This document shows positions 1 through 39,087 of a DNA stretch of 64,000 nucleotides, in pieces (the stretch's first letter is position 1; the number at the start of each line of letters is the position of its first letter). This DNA comes from Amorphochlora amoebiformis (lineage: Eukaryota > Cercozoa > Chlorarachniophyceae). The stretch is taken from contig BAAHQB010000084.1 of the NCBI GenBank assembly GCA_054601695.1, positions 124,001 through 188,000 on the forward strand. The letters run 5' to 3'. The notes beneath the pieces were generated by a model. That model saw nothing but the letters and a program-made list of their open reading frames with translations. It was not told the origin of the DNA and did no database searches. The translations under genes and the position numbers were made by a program.

Positions 1-662
1 GAATAGAGTTAGGGTTAGAGTAGGGGTGGAGTTGTGGTTAGCATTAGGGTTAAGAGTTAAGGTTAGCTTAGGGTTAGAGTTAGGTTTAGAGTTAGGGTTA
101 GAGTTAATATCAGGATTAGAGTTAGGGTCAATATCAGGGTTAGAGTTAGGGTCATTAGGTTAGAGTTAGGGTTAGCATTGGGGTTAGAGTTTGAGGGTTA
201 GAGTTAGGGTTAGGGTTAGGGTTAGAGTTAGGGTTAGCATAGGGTTAAGAGTTAGGGTTAGAATTAGAGTTAAAGTTAGGATTAGAGTTAGAGTTAGAAT
301 TAGGGTTAGAATTAGGGTTGGAGATAGGGATAGGGTTAGGGTTAGAGTAAGGGTTAGAGTTAGGGTTAGAGTTAGGGTTAGAATTAGGGTTAGAGTTAGG
401 GATAGAGTTAGGGTTAGAGTTAGGGTTAGAGTTAGGGTTAGAATTAGGGTTAGATTAGGATTAGAGTTAGGGTTAGAGTTGGGGTTAGAATTAGGGTTAA
501 AATTAGGGTTGGAGTTAGGGATAGAGTTAGGGATAGAGTTAGGGTTAGAGTTAGGGATAGAGTTAAGGTTAGCATTAGGGTTAGAGCTAAGGTTAGCATT
601 AGAGTTAGAGAAAGGGATAGAGTTAGTGTTAGATTTAGGGTTAGAGTTAGGGTTAGAATAAC

Positions 663-8217
<7,555 letters not shown>

Positions 8218-8391
8218 TTCTGAGTCAACGTGTCTTCCGACAAATTAAAAAGAAATATTTGAAATCGAGGCATGGCTGCTAAATTTAAGCACCAAATAGC
8301 GTCAAGTGTACAGGGTACCAGTGTCTCGACACGCTTGGTTAAAAGCGGACTCGGGACAAACTCAGTGTGAAGATCCGATCGTCCAAGTTGA
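8218..8391. promoter_or_regulatory. Divergent promoter region between TPI and the orphan gene
   Basis: The 174 bp between two divergent start codons must hold both 5' ends. It is ordinary mixed-composition DNA without TA or telomere-type repeats, in sharp contrast to the introns on its left. No clear TATA box was found. Inferred from gene orientation only. Confidence 0.4.
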
Positions 8392-9807
8392 ATGCTTAAA
8401 CTTGCTTGGAAAGCTGTGAGAAAGCCGGGTTACTTTGGACTCCTCACGGAGCCCGTTGCAAGGAAGGACTCAAAGCTCGATACGAGGGGTGGAGAGTTGC
8501 TGCTCCTCTCCGTGTCTGCTCTGACTTTCGCTTTGATATTCATGGCGAACCTCGGTGCCGAGTCATGCGTAGTTGAGACCTCTACGACCCCATCTAGCAA
8601 CTGTAATGTCGAGCCTTTCTCTGTGTCAAGGAGAGTTTCACGACTGCATAGTAACAGTAGCAATGAGGGTGGGTATACTAGAGTTAGAGTTCAAGGAGAC
8701 ACCAGCGCAATGAACAGCATGGGACTAACTGACTCTTGTCTCGCGTACCTGGGCGTAGAGTCATTGGCTAGGGCTGATGGCGTTGTGTTAGGTAACGTGG
8801 AGCTCAGTGGTTCCTGTGAAGTCGACTACGAAGACTTCGGCAACGGGGTTTGTAGGTACACGAGGATTGTCAGGGGTGGGGAGCCGATATCCAATCCACA
8901 TTCCTCAGCGTTTGTTTCTTCCCAACTCACAATGAGGCTGGACGGGTCAGTGATAGATGTGTCTCATTGGGCACATCTTGGCAACGATAGCTACTTCCAT
9001 CAGCTTATGGAGGTCGACTTGAGGGCTGTAGTCTCGCTCCTGCAGGGTACTACCGGAAGAGTCAATCTTGGTCTCTGTGCCCTAAGCAGACCAACAGTTA
9101 GCAGTGAGTGTCCGCCGGTGTCCAACGGCAAGTACAACGTTACCTACTGGACCAACAACCCATCGGTACTTGCAAAGTACTCATTCAACTACTACTCGAT
9201 GTTGGCAATGGACGTGATGTGCGGCAAGAACAGTAGTGGTAAAGCTAGACCACTCGGGCTCACATTCGCATACCACCCGAAGCCGTCCGATGATAAACTC
9301 TTAGATCCCAACAACAACATGTTCACGCGCGAGTCGCCAGGATCTCCTTACGTCTGTAACACCTGCACGGAGAGGGGAGTTCTAGAGGCTCTGGGCATAA
9401 CTCTGAGTATAGTTTGGGCGTTGTACAGCATCACCAAATTCACGATCATTAAGTTGTACAGAAGCACACGGAGCTCTGATGGCAGTACCCACAATCAGAA
9501 GGGTGAGCTCGAGGGTGAACTAGTGCCTATCAGTACTCGACTGGCACGGGTCACATCAGGCAATGAGAGCGAAACGGTAACATCACAGACACAATTCAGC
9601 GGTGGTAAGCGCTCGTTTAGCGCTGCCAAAGAGTCGATTAGAAGGAGGCCGTTGCCAAACCGTGCAGACTGCAAACCCAGTCCCAACGGCGCAACGGACA
9701 AGGCGATCGAGAACACGCCAGTGAGCGGGGACTCGGAACTCAAGACCAGGTGTGCGTTAGGAGACCTTAGGCATGGGAATAGATATGAAAGGAAAAATGA
9801 AACGTAA
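8392..9807 (+). CDS. Orphan two-TM protein with cysteine-rich lumenal domain, 471 aa
   Basis: An uninterrupted ATG-to-TAA frame of normal composition, unlike the repeat-encoded frames around it. I do not recognise the family. Hydrophobic segments lie at about residues 36-54 and 329-356. Between them is a domain of about 270 residues with ten cysteines and N-glycosylation-type sites near 78, 198, 249 and 280. The last 115 residues are polar, Ser/Arg-rich and probably cytosolic. This fits an N-in/C-in protein with its loop in the ER lumen or outside the cell. The start is the first ATG of the frame. It is divergent from the triosephosphate isomerase gene with 174 bp between the start codons. 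AT-rich sequence with an AATAAA-like motif (near 9813-9823) follows the stop. Lack of introns is odd here and could mean retroposition or transfer, but no poly(A) tail or target duplication is visible. Confidence 0.82.
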   Translation: MLKLAWKAVRKPGYFGLLTEPVARKDSKLDTRGGELLLLSVSALTFALIFMANLGAESCVVETSTTPSSNCNVEPFSVSRRVSRLHSNSSNEGGYTRVRVQGDTSAMNSMGLTDSCLAYLGVESLARADGVVLGNVELSGSCEVDYEDFGNGVCRYTRIVRGGEPISNPHSSAFVSSQLTMRLDGSVIDVSHWAHLGNDSYFHQLMEVDLRAVVSLLQGTTGRVNLGLCALSRPTVSSECPPVSNGKYNVTYWTNNPSVLAKYSFNYYSMLAMDVMCGKNSSGKARPLGLTFAYHPKPSDDKLLDPNNNMFTRESPGSPYVCNTCTERGVLEALGITLSIVWALYSITKFTIIKLYRSTRSSDGSTHNQKGELEGELVPISTRLARVTSGNESETVTSQTQFSGGKRSFSAAKESIRRRPLPNRADCKPSPNGATDKAIENTPVSGDSELKTRCALGDLRHGNRYERKNET

Positions 9808-10440
9808 ATTTAAATAATAAATAGTTGAAACTGACCAATCCGGGTAGTCTGGACCCAGATGCAAGCAAATTGAAATATAATGCCACTGGATGCATACTAT
9901 CTAGACTATAATACGTAACTCTAACTTCTGGATTGTATCATTAATATTCTAGAATATCCAGGATTTTACTAAAACTCAATGATTGCATGCACCCGGCTAA
10001 AGATATACATTAACTAGATGAATACGACAGTCTTTGAAGTCGAGATCTAGCTAATAGACTACGCTAAGGTATAGATTGTATTGCGTTAGTATCTTTAGAC
10101 TTGTATCTTCTTGCCTAGAATCTTGATATTGTTACAATTCTTGAATATAAATTTAAAAATACTATATATATGATATGTATATATATATATATATGTATAT
10201 TTATATACTAATACTAGTATATATCTAGATATATATACAACTTAGTCACAACTTCATAGCCATATTCTAGTATTCAATAGTAGTGTAATAGATCTACAAA
10301 CCTAGTGTTGTAGTACATAAAGTTAAAACAAAGATTAATATAAATCTATTTATTTCCATTCAAATTAGATTCAACACATATATAAACATCACCTAGATTA
10401 TGCGAATCCAAAAAGAATCATGAATATCCGATAGTATGTC
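9808..10440. other. AT-rich intergenic stretch without genes
   Basis: Unique AT-rich DNA with one short (TA)n patch (10170-10240). Stops are frequent in all frames. I see no exon, RNA gene or mobile element. It probably holds the 3' region of the 471-residue protein gene. Confidence 0.6.
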
Positions 10441-10504
10441 GTGAAGAAAGCCGAAAGCCTAGGATTGTCCGCTTAGGCTCTCTTGGAATGACCCATGGCC
10501 ACGT

Positions 10505-10592
10505 CCTGGGGTTAGAGCTAGGGTTGGAGATAGGGTTTAGGGTTAGGTTAGGGTTAGGGTTAGGTATAGGGTTAGAGACAGGGTTAGGTTTA
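10505..10592. repeat. Short TTAGGG-type array
   Basis: Degenerate TTAGGG units on the plus strand, next to the possible minus-strand WD-like exon. Confidence 0.8.
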
Positions 10593-10680
10593 TACAGTAT
10601 GCGAATACACGTGTGGATGTCGTATAAAATGTATATGTAATATCTATATGTATATCATAAATATAGATTTGTACAATGTA

Positions 10681-10725
<45 letters not shown>

Positions 10726-10797
10726 ATATGATATAATGGATATAAACACATACATAAACACATCCACGAATAGATATATGTATATGCATACGTATAA

Positions 10798-10837
<40 letters not shown>

Positions 10838-10862
10838 ATATAATATACCTATAATCTATCAC

Positions 10863-10947
10863 CGTCAACGGATAAACTTGCGATTAATTGGTTTCCTATG
10901 GGGTTAAAAAGTAACTTTTTAAACCTTTCTGATACATCAACATCCAT
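10863..10947 (-). CDS. Possible first exon of a WD-repeat-like protein
   Basis: An ATG at 10947 opens 28 codons ending at a GT donor (10862). The translation includes FNPIGNQLIASLSVDG, which resembles the start of a WD40 blade (FSPDG..LASGS.DG). A possible second exon at 10643-10596 matches in phase. A third segment near 10514-10480 does not join cleanly, and most of a WD protein is missing. A short TTAGGG array (10505-10590) lies downstream. Only the first exon is supported and it may be a fragment. Confidence 0.25.
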
Positions 10948-10979
10948 CTCTCAACTCGATTCGTTCTCCACCTTCCTTT

Positions 10980-11232
10980 CATTTCTCTCTCTCACTCTCT
11001 CTCTCATTCTCTCTCTCTCACTCTCTCTCTCACTCTCTCTCTCTCGCTATCCATTTATCTCTATCTATCAATCTCTCTCTCGGAGAATAAAAAAAAGAGC
11101 AAAAGAGAGAGAGAGTGACACAAAGAATGTATGTGCGTGTGAGAGTGACTATGAAAAAAGATGGCGAAAACGTAAAGAGAAGAGAGAAAAAGAGGGAGAA
11201 GAGAGATAGAGAGAGATTGACAAGAGAGAGAG

Positions 11233-11308
<76 letters not shown>

Positions 11309-11785
11309 TTATATATATATATATAATATATATACTAATAATAATAAAAAGGGGGAGAGTGTGTGAAAAGAGAGAAAGGGAATGAAAACAGAGAGAGAAA
11401 GATAGGAACCTTCGCTCTCCCTCTCTTTGCTTTCTACCAGCCCCTCTCTCTTTATTCTCTCTCTCTTTTTCGTTCTTTCTTTTCATTCCCTCTCTCTTTC
11501 TCTTTTTTCAATCTCTCTCTCTCTCTCTCTCTTCCTCTCTTTTCATTCTCTCTTATTTTTCTCTATTTCTTTTTCATTCTCTCTCTTTCTCTCTCTCTCT
11601 CTCTCTTCCTCTTGTCATTTCCTCACACTCCTACATTTCACAAATTGTTCTCTTCTCTCCCCAAATCTCTTCTCCCCCTCTCTCTCTTTCTCTCTCACAC
11701 ACAGTCCTCTCTCTTTCTCTCCCCTTCTCTCTCTCTCAACACGCTCTCTCACTCATCTCTTCTCTCCCTCCTGTTCCCTCTCCCC
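10980..11785. repeat. CT/GA low-complexity block between Sel1 gene end and WD-like exon
   Basis: CT-rich (10980-11085), GA-rich (11095-11240), (TA)n (11237-11335) and CT-rich again (11405-11785). No exon seen. Ser/Leu frames here are repeat artefacts. Confidence 0.85.
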
Positions 11786-11797
11786 TCCACGTTCCCT

Positions 11798-15963
<4,166 letters not shown>

Positions 15964-16101
15964 CTGATTATTTTCGGTTTGATATGTGAGTTTAGACGAT
16001 TGAATTTTTTGAGAAGGTTCTGAATATTTCGGGTGGATATGTGTGAATGTGTATGTGTGGGGTGTATATGTATATCTTCATGGATGTAGGTGATATGTGT
16101 A

Positions 16102-16166
<65 letters not shown>

Positions 16167-16212
16167 GTGTGTATATATATAAATAAATGTATATATATAT
16201 ATATATGTATGT

Positions 16213-16286
<74 letters not shown>

Positions 16287-16289
16287 AGA

Positions 16290-16412
16290 TTAGGTCGAGG
16301 GCAGGCGCCCTCGGACAGCCATACCTTCCGGCTTTCCGGACCCAGAAAGTTTCCGCCTCCCAACAGGTCAGTAACTTCACGGCCCAACCGCACACCTCTG
16401 TGTCGAGATTAT
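16290..16412. repeat. Dispersed repeat, inverted relative to 20466-20825
   Basis: About 115 bp similar to 20700-20825 in opposite orientation (shared TCCGGAAAGCCGGAAGGTA, CAGAGGTGTGCGG, GGCTGTCC.AGGGCGCC). A second collinear shared block, GCCTGCCGAGATGAGT and GCGTTCTGAGA, lies at 16595-16640 and 20466-20505. Indels are not multiples of three over the whole length. Confidence 0.7.
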
Positions 16413-16709
16413 ATATGTGTATGCATATATATATATATATATATATGTATAATTATATATATATACATCGTATATATATATATATATCTCGATAAATATA
16501 TATATATTTAGATATATGTGGAATTGTGTGTTGAGGTGTATGTGTGATTGTGTAGTATATTATCGCGTATGTATGTATAATATATATATATCTCAGAACG
16601 CGCTACACTCATCTCGGCAGGCAATATATATATATATATGAGGATATAGCGGAGTGATATATATAATGTCTATCATATAATATGTAAGAGTAGGGTGAGG
16701 GTTGTGTAC

Positions 16710-18692
<1,983 letters not shown>

Positions 18693-18699
18693 CTTAAAT

Positions 18700-18762
18700 A
18701 ATGCGCTGCTTCTCCACTTCTTGCTCTCTATTATGTGAATAAAAAAATAAATTTGAGAAATA

Positions 18763-18807
<45 letters not shown>

Positions 18808-18903
18808 GAAGAAATTAGTTTTATCTTGATGTATGGACATGTATATAAATATATATATATTTATATATATATATATTGCTTGTTTGAATATAAATATATA
18901 TAC

Positions 18904-18949
<46 letters not shown>

Positions 18950-19013
18950 TATATATATATATATGCTGTACATACATATATATACATATATATACACACA
19001 TATATATGTATAT

Positions 19014-19075
<62 letters not shown>

Positions 19076-19123
19076 ATACATATTTATCTGTATTGTATTT
19101 TCAGACTTCATTTAAACCTTACT

Positions 19124-19212
<89 letters not shown>

Positions 19213-19330
19213 ATATATATATATATATAAATATATAATACATATATACATATATATATATACACACATATACACATATATACATGTATGCATAAATTAT
19301 TACATATGTACACATATATACACACACACT

Positions 19331-19370
<40 letters not shown>

Positions 19371-19374
19371 ATTT

Positions 19375-19469
<95 letters not shown>

Positions 19470-19563
19470 AATTATATATATTTATATCCTATTTTAAGAC
19501 TTCATTTAACCCTAAACTGGTCATTCACTTCTTACTCTATCTCTAAATACTATATAAATTAAT

Positions 19564-19615
<52 letters not shown>

Positions 19616-19641
19616 CATATAGATGTATATATGCATATATG

Positions 19642-19719
<78 letters not shown>

Positions 19720-20334
19720 AGAGAGAGGGAGTTAAATATTTATTTACGTATATATATATATACTTAAGTCTCCCACCATTTTTCTCCTCCTCACGCTCCT
19801 TCTCCGACTTAGTTTTTAAATTGATCGAGATATCCTAGGTTAAGATTAGCAAGAAATTGACCCCGAGAGAAAAAGGAAATAGAGTGACTGAGGGGAGAGA
19901 AGATATAAATGTACATGTGTGAGAGACAGGGAGAGGAACAAAGAAACGAACGAGATAGAGAGATTACCCAGCGAGAAGAGGGAATGTGAGAGATTTGAGG
20001 ATCAGGATTGAGTAAGGAGAGTTGGAGGGAGTGCGAGAGCGAGAGAGGGTTGGGAATTTGAATTTGAATTTATTCTAGTACAGGAGAATGAGTTCTCTTG
20101 TGCTCGGGCGGTCTGCTGAGCAATTCATCGCCTGCATCAGATTTATCATAACTTAGCGCCAACATTAAGGCAAACTTCTCTACTAGGCTTGGGAAAGGGT
20201 TAGCTACGTAGGTGTAGGGATAGGATTAGCAAGTACAAGATTCAATGCTTTCCTCCTCGCGATGTGAGTCCGGGGAACACGTAGCCTGAGTTTAGAGATC
20301 AAGATGGGGCGGGTTTAGAGGGGCGATGTGAAAT
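18700..20334. other. Repeat-rich gap between the Sel1-side exons and the 20.3 kb ORF
   Basis: Mostly (TA)n to about 19730, then a (GA)n tract (19680-19735) and about 600 bp of mixed unique sequence. A pair of related TTTTCAG/TTTTAAG-ACTTCATTTAA segments lies at 19100-19130 and 19490-19525, and looks like another duplicated acceptor edge on the plus strand. Around 20050-20140 a short minus-strand frame ends in a stop, but I cannot place it in a gene. Confidence 0.45.
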
Positions 20335-20818
20335 CTACGCCGAAGAGATCCTCAGCGAAGAAAAGAAAGGGTGGGAAAATGCTCCGACCCTCGCGTTCAT
20401 CTGATCCGAAAGCCAGGACTCACAGGTCACTCCGCTCTCATCCTCAGTAAAAATCTCCGTTTTGCCTGCCGAGATGAGTCCTTTCGCGTTCTGAGACGAA
20501 TCTGTCTTCGGCGTAGTACCCGACCAATATAACTTGACACAATTCCCTCTGCCCCTCCGAGACCCACTATGCTGCCGCCGACATGTTCCAGAGCTTTTCG
20601 CTTTACTCGCGATCGTGAACCCACAGTAGTTTGAGCTGGACCGATATCTCGGCCTGTGCGAATGGCTGGAGAAGATTCCAGCGCCCATATTCCCCGACAC
20701 CAGAGGTGTGCGGGTTGGGAGGTGAAGTTACGTCGTCTGGGAGGCGAAAAATAGTTTCTGGTAGTCCGGAAAGCCGGAAGGTACGGCTGTCCAAGGGCGC
20801 CGAAGCGCGGGGCCTCAT
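20335..20818 (-). CDS. Uncertain ORF region, related to a broken copy at 16.3-16.6 kb
   Basis: Non-repetitive DNA open on the minus strand in two overlapping frames: 20818-20603 (begins MRPRASAPLDSRTFRLSG) and 20688-20335 (118 codons, stop TAG). A related segment with the residues DSHTFRLSG lies in inverted orientation at 16290-16410, bounded there by TTTTAG and a GTCAGT donor-like site. The shared frame suggests coding, but the splice sites do not match and no family is recognised. It may be a pseudogene pair or a dispersed repeat that happens to be open. Confidence 0.22.
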
Positions 20819-20982
20819 CTAATAATCTGTAACTGGTATTCGAGCTAGATATTTTCTGAAATAAAGTTATTAGAGGTTATCTCATTTTACCTTAAATAAT
20901 ACGTAAGTATTAAGCTTTTCGAACAAGAAAGAATCTTTTCTGCTAAACTTATTTGTCGGCTTATCTGGTTGAGACACCGTCG

Positions 20983-34917
<13,935 letters not shown>

Positions 34918-36075
34918 CGATTTTTTTTTTAATTTTTTTTTAATTTATTTGCACACGAGCTTCTAGTGCACACACGAATGTGGGTGGGTTGTGTAATACT
35001 TCATAAATTTCTAAAAATAACGACCAGCCATTTCAATAGTGTGCTATCTAGTATATGTATCACATATCTAGCGTTCTATTGTAATTAAGCCTTGAGCTAG
35101 CTCGATCGAGATTAGATATCGATCGTAATATATGCATAATGCTCACTGATATACTAGTAATTAATACTGTATAGTCAACTGTCAATAACGTTTATGTAAG
35201 TATTACTTAGTATCATTGCTATCATAACACCTAGATACTCCCACAGCCATCCATGATGGTTACAGATTCTAGAGATTGAGTAGCCTCGGACTTATAAGTT
35301 ATAATGTTTTGTGAATCTCCAACACTCCCATCACCAATGTGATTACACTGTAAAGGATAGAAACATTGCTGAAACACAGGTACGTACTACAGTACTAGTC
35401 GCAAGTTACGTACTATCCGGGTACGTACGTATGTCTAGCATGTACGTGCATGTCGTCATGTCCATGTGTGCACATGCGTATGTGAGTTGATACGTCAGCG
35501 GTGCGTATGTTAGTACGTACGAAAAACAAGTTACTGTATTGCGTACCAGGCTGCTCAAATATCACGTAAGTGTAATAGGTATTAATACTGTAAACACATT
35601 ATATATACGGCATACTAAATATTATAGTATTGTATCACTGGCCATGATAATATACACCATAGTCTATATATTGATATCTGCAAAGGATGGAAACATTGCT
35701 GAAACACAGGTACGTACAACAGTACTAGTCGCAATTAATTAAGTTACGTAAGTACTATCCGGGTACGTACGTATGTACGTGTTAGGTACACTGTACTACA
35801 CACTAAACTCATGTCGTCATGTCCATGTGTACACATGCGTATGCCGTAAAGTTGATACGTCAGCGGTGCGTATGTAGTACGTACGAAAAATAAGTTACTT
35901 ATTGCGTACCAGTCTGCTCAAATATCACGTAAGCGCAACAGGTATTAATACTGTAAACACATTATATGTACTAGCATACCTAGATACTAAAGTAGATATT
36001 ATATAGTATTGTATCACTGGCCATGATAATATACACCATAGTCTAGGTATTATGTGTTTATATGTGTGAATATAC

Positions 36076-36124
<49 letters not shown>

Positions 36125-36411
36125 TATACATATATACATATATATGTCAATATACATATGTGTGTGTGTGTGAAGCAATAATAACAATACGACGCGGGAA
36201 GCAGACGAGTGCCGATAAACTAGATAAATACATATATTATTAGTATTTAGTAAGAGTAGTATAGTGAAGTACACTACTGTTGCCCTCGGAACGACTACGG
36301 TATGAACTAGATGAATTCATGAATTCGAAATTCACTGATCATGTTACTACCAGTGATACCAGCAATGTGTCTACGCACACTCATTAGTCTCAAACTATAT
36401 ATGTAATATAT

Positions 36412-36471
<60 letters not shown>

Positions 36472-36595
36472 TTAGTACACATACACACACACACACAGTC
36501 ACACACACACACACACACAGTCACACACACACGCAACACACCACATTTATATGTACACATAAACATATAAAAAAAAAAAAATCATTGATATATAC

Positions 36596-36629
<34 letters not shown>

Positions 36630-36638
36630 GTATATATG

Positions 36639-36669
<31 letters not shown>

Positions 36670-36733
36670 CATGATGCATATACAAACATACTTATATATA
36701 TTAATATATTGATACATATGTATATACATATAC

Positions 36734-36767
<34 letters not shown>

Positions 36768-37185
36768 GTGTGTGTGTGTTTTATATGCATTCCACTCCTG
36801 CTCCGGCTCGGGTTCGCTTCTGCCTACGCCATCGTATCGTTTTGTCATTTATAATTATCGCTTCGTAACTATATGTTAGATATATCAAATATTAGCGCTA
36901 AGTATCACATAGTAGCTGGTACATCTGAGCCGTACCTTCTCCCTATGTCATTTAATGTTCTTGTGGATACACTTAATTTGTAAGACTCACGGTACCATGA
37001 TGATAAAGCCAAGTTTTACACTGCAGCCTGATCAAGCTTCAGCGGCGATTATCGAGTAACGCGTGCCTGACCCCCTTAGTTGAACTCGCAAGTAGCCGCT
37101 GCCCTTGCAATGCCGAGCAACAGATCGACGACTTGACAACAGCTTTATGCACCCTGAAGACAATACAAATCTCGACGTAAAAGGA
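34918..37185. other. Intergenic region between convergent RUS and CSD genes
   Basis: Two genes end toward each other here. The stretch holds AT-rich unique DNA, a roughly 340-bp tandem duplication (35349-36045), (TA)n patches, a CA tract (36480-36540) and a short unique block (36780-37185). No exon with both splice signals was found. Sequence just right of 34920 is T-rich. Confidence 0.55.
35349..36045. repeat. Tandem duplication, two units of about 335-360 bp
   Basis: Two direct copies share long matching blocks: GGAAACATTGCTGAAACACA, GTCGTCATGTCCATGTG, TTGATACGTCAGCGGTGCGT and TAGTATTGTATCACTGGCCA. Copy 1 runs about 35349-35681 and copy 2 about 35682-36045, with small indels. The units are rich in ACGT and TACGTA palindromes. 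No coding frame is kept, so this is a non-coding segmental duplication. Confidence 0.75.
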
Positions 37186-38457
37186 CTATGCCGACTTGTT
37201 TGGATCCTTGCTCTGAGGAGATTTGTATCCCACGAGGGCCCCTCTTCCTCGACCACTTCCCATCCGTCCTTCGTTTCCCTAAGAGAGACCATTTAGATTT
37301 TCTTTCAAATAAAATGGAAAATTACCTGCGAAGTCATCATCTGGGGATAACCATAGAGCTGATATCAACATATCTATTAGAAACTTGACTCCGCTTCCCT
37401 ATACTCGTTTCCCACTACATCACCACAGAAACAACGTCTCCCAAGACCCTCCAGTGCCTTTATCACAGGGATGTCAAATGTCTGCACGATATGGGCTATC
37501 GACCACCTGCTGGCTATTAGCTAGAGGCGCAGGTCCTCCCATATTCGAACGTACTCCCATCCCCTGCAATATCCAAGAATCAGCTCTGTCGATCGCAATT
37601 TCTTTGTGGTACCTGGAGAGAAAGTCCTTGCATTTGCTGAGAAATCATCGATGCAGGATTACGAGGTTGTTGCTGAGTCGCAGATAACTTGAAAGGCTGA
37701 ATCACGTGCAATAAGTTTAGATTACCTGTTGCATCTGGGGTTGCACCATGTATCCTTGACTGGTAGAGTAGTTCCCGTACACTTGCTGGTAGTTTCCTCC
37801 ATATTCCTGATACCCTCCTCCATAGCCCTGGTAAGTGTAGCCGCCACCACGACCAGAATGGTATTCCATCTGCCCGTTTCCTCCGCTTGGGTATTCCACC
37901 CTTGCGGCGCTGGTACCCCTTCCACGCCTACCCCCGCCGCGATAATAACCCCCTCCCTGACCCTGCATATAGCCTCCATGCATCTCCTCAGTCACCCCTC
38001 CACGGCCCCAGCCTCCGCGACCATATCCCCCGCTGGCCATGTAGCCTCCTCTGGGTCGTACTATTACCACTTAATTAGTTCTGAGAATCGTCCAGTGAAA
38101 TATAGTGTGTACAGTGAATTAGGGTGTACCCATGTACGGGTGAACGAAGGGAGCTCCACGTACGTAGTCACCGTTGGGACCTGTGACGTTCCTGGCTTTC
38201 TTGCGTCCATTGGCATCAACCTCGACCTGATTTCAAGACCTTAGTGTTGCTTCCAATTCAGACCATCCACTTTAGTAAGTCTCACGTCGAATTCCACGCG
38301 CTCCCCCTCCGCGAGGCTTCGAAATCCGATTGCCTTTATCGCCGTCTGGATTTGGTATAATCATTATGTACAGCTCCTATCTTACATCTATAATTCACGT
38401 ATTTTATACTGCAAATACAATATACAATGCAACTATATTTCTACAAATAAGATATAT

Positions 38458-38496
<39 letters not shown>

Positions 38497-38569
38497 TATA
38501 TTATATATATATATATATGTATATATAAATATATATATAGATATATATATATAGGTATATATATATATT

Positions 38570-38602
<33 letters not shown>

Positions 38603-38657
38603 TTGTATGTATTAATTATACCCATGCACACGTATATACCTGCAATATATGTGTATA

Positions 38658-38737
<80 letters not shown>

Positions 38738-39025
38738 TACCTGGTGAACGAAGATATCATCTGTTCCCTCTTCCGGTAGAATAAACCCATAGCCCTTGAT
38801 CGTATTGAACCATTTGCAGGTGCCCGACTGTCTATCGGGTAGCCGCCGGACTTCTCCACGGCTGTGGCCCTTGCTCTTGCCACCCTTACCAAAGCCTTTT
38901 TTCTCCTCGACGTGCTGAGCAAGCTTGACACCTTGACGAGCTTGAGTTTGGTTCTCCTTATTACGGTCGGTGAGTATAGCGAAGACCTTGCTCCTCTCCC
39001 ACAACGCGGTGAAAGTCGAGGACAT
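37186..39025 (-). CDS. Cold-shock-domain RGG/Gly-rich RNA-binding protein
   Basis: RNA or single-strand nucleic-acid binding protein. Exons 39025-38741, 38345-38286, 38226-38130, 38069-37726, 37672-37613, 37563-37507, 37340-37326 (15-nt microexon, MMTSQ), 37278-37186 (stop) give 336 residues in phase. Residues about 68-140 form a cold-shock domain: [18 protein letters not shown] carries RNP1-like aromatic residues, then [30 protein letters not shown] and [13 protein letters not shown]. Gly/Tyr-rich and Gln-rich segments follow ([30 protein letters not shown]), ending in GRGRG. The N-terminal 60 residues are basic ([10 protein letters not shown]). The first intron is TA-expanded; the others are 50-170 nt. 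The ATG follows a TTCAAG acceptor-like site, and the upstream chain 40537-39088 joins in phase through a 62-nt intron, so this may be the 3' half of a larger gene. Confidence 0.93.
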
Positions 39026-39087
39026 CTTGAACAACTACAGCATATCATTGTTATGTGCGATGTTCGACGTGTGCGCAATGTCCAAAC

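Noticed and set aside
37729-38244. Plus-strand frame of 171 residues opposite the RGG exon
   Set aside because: Shadow of the Gly-rich coding exon on the minus strand.
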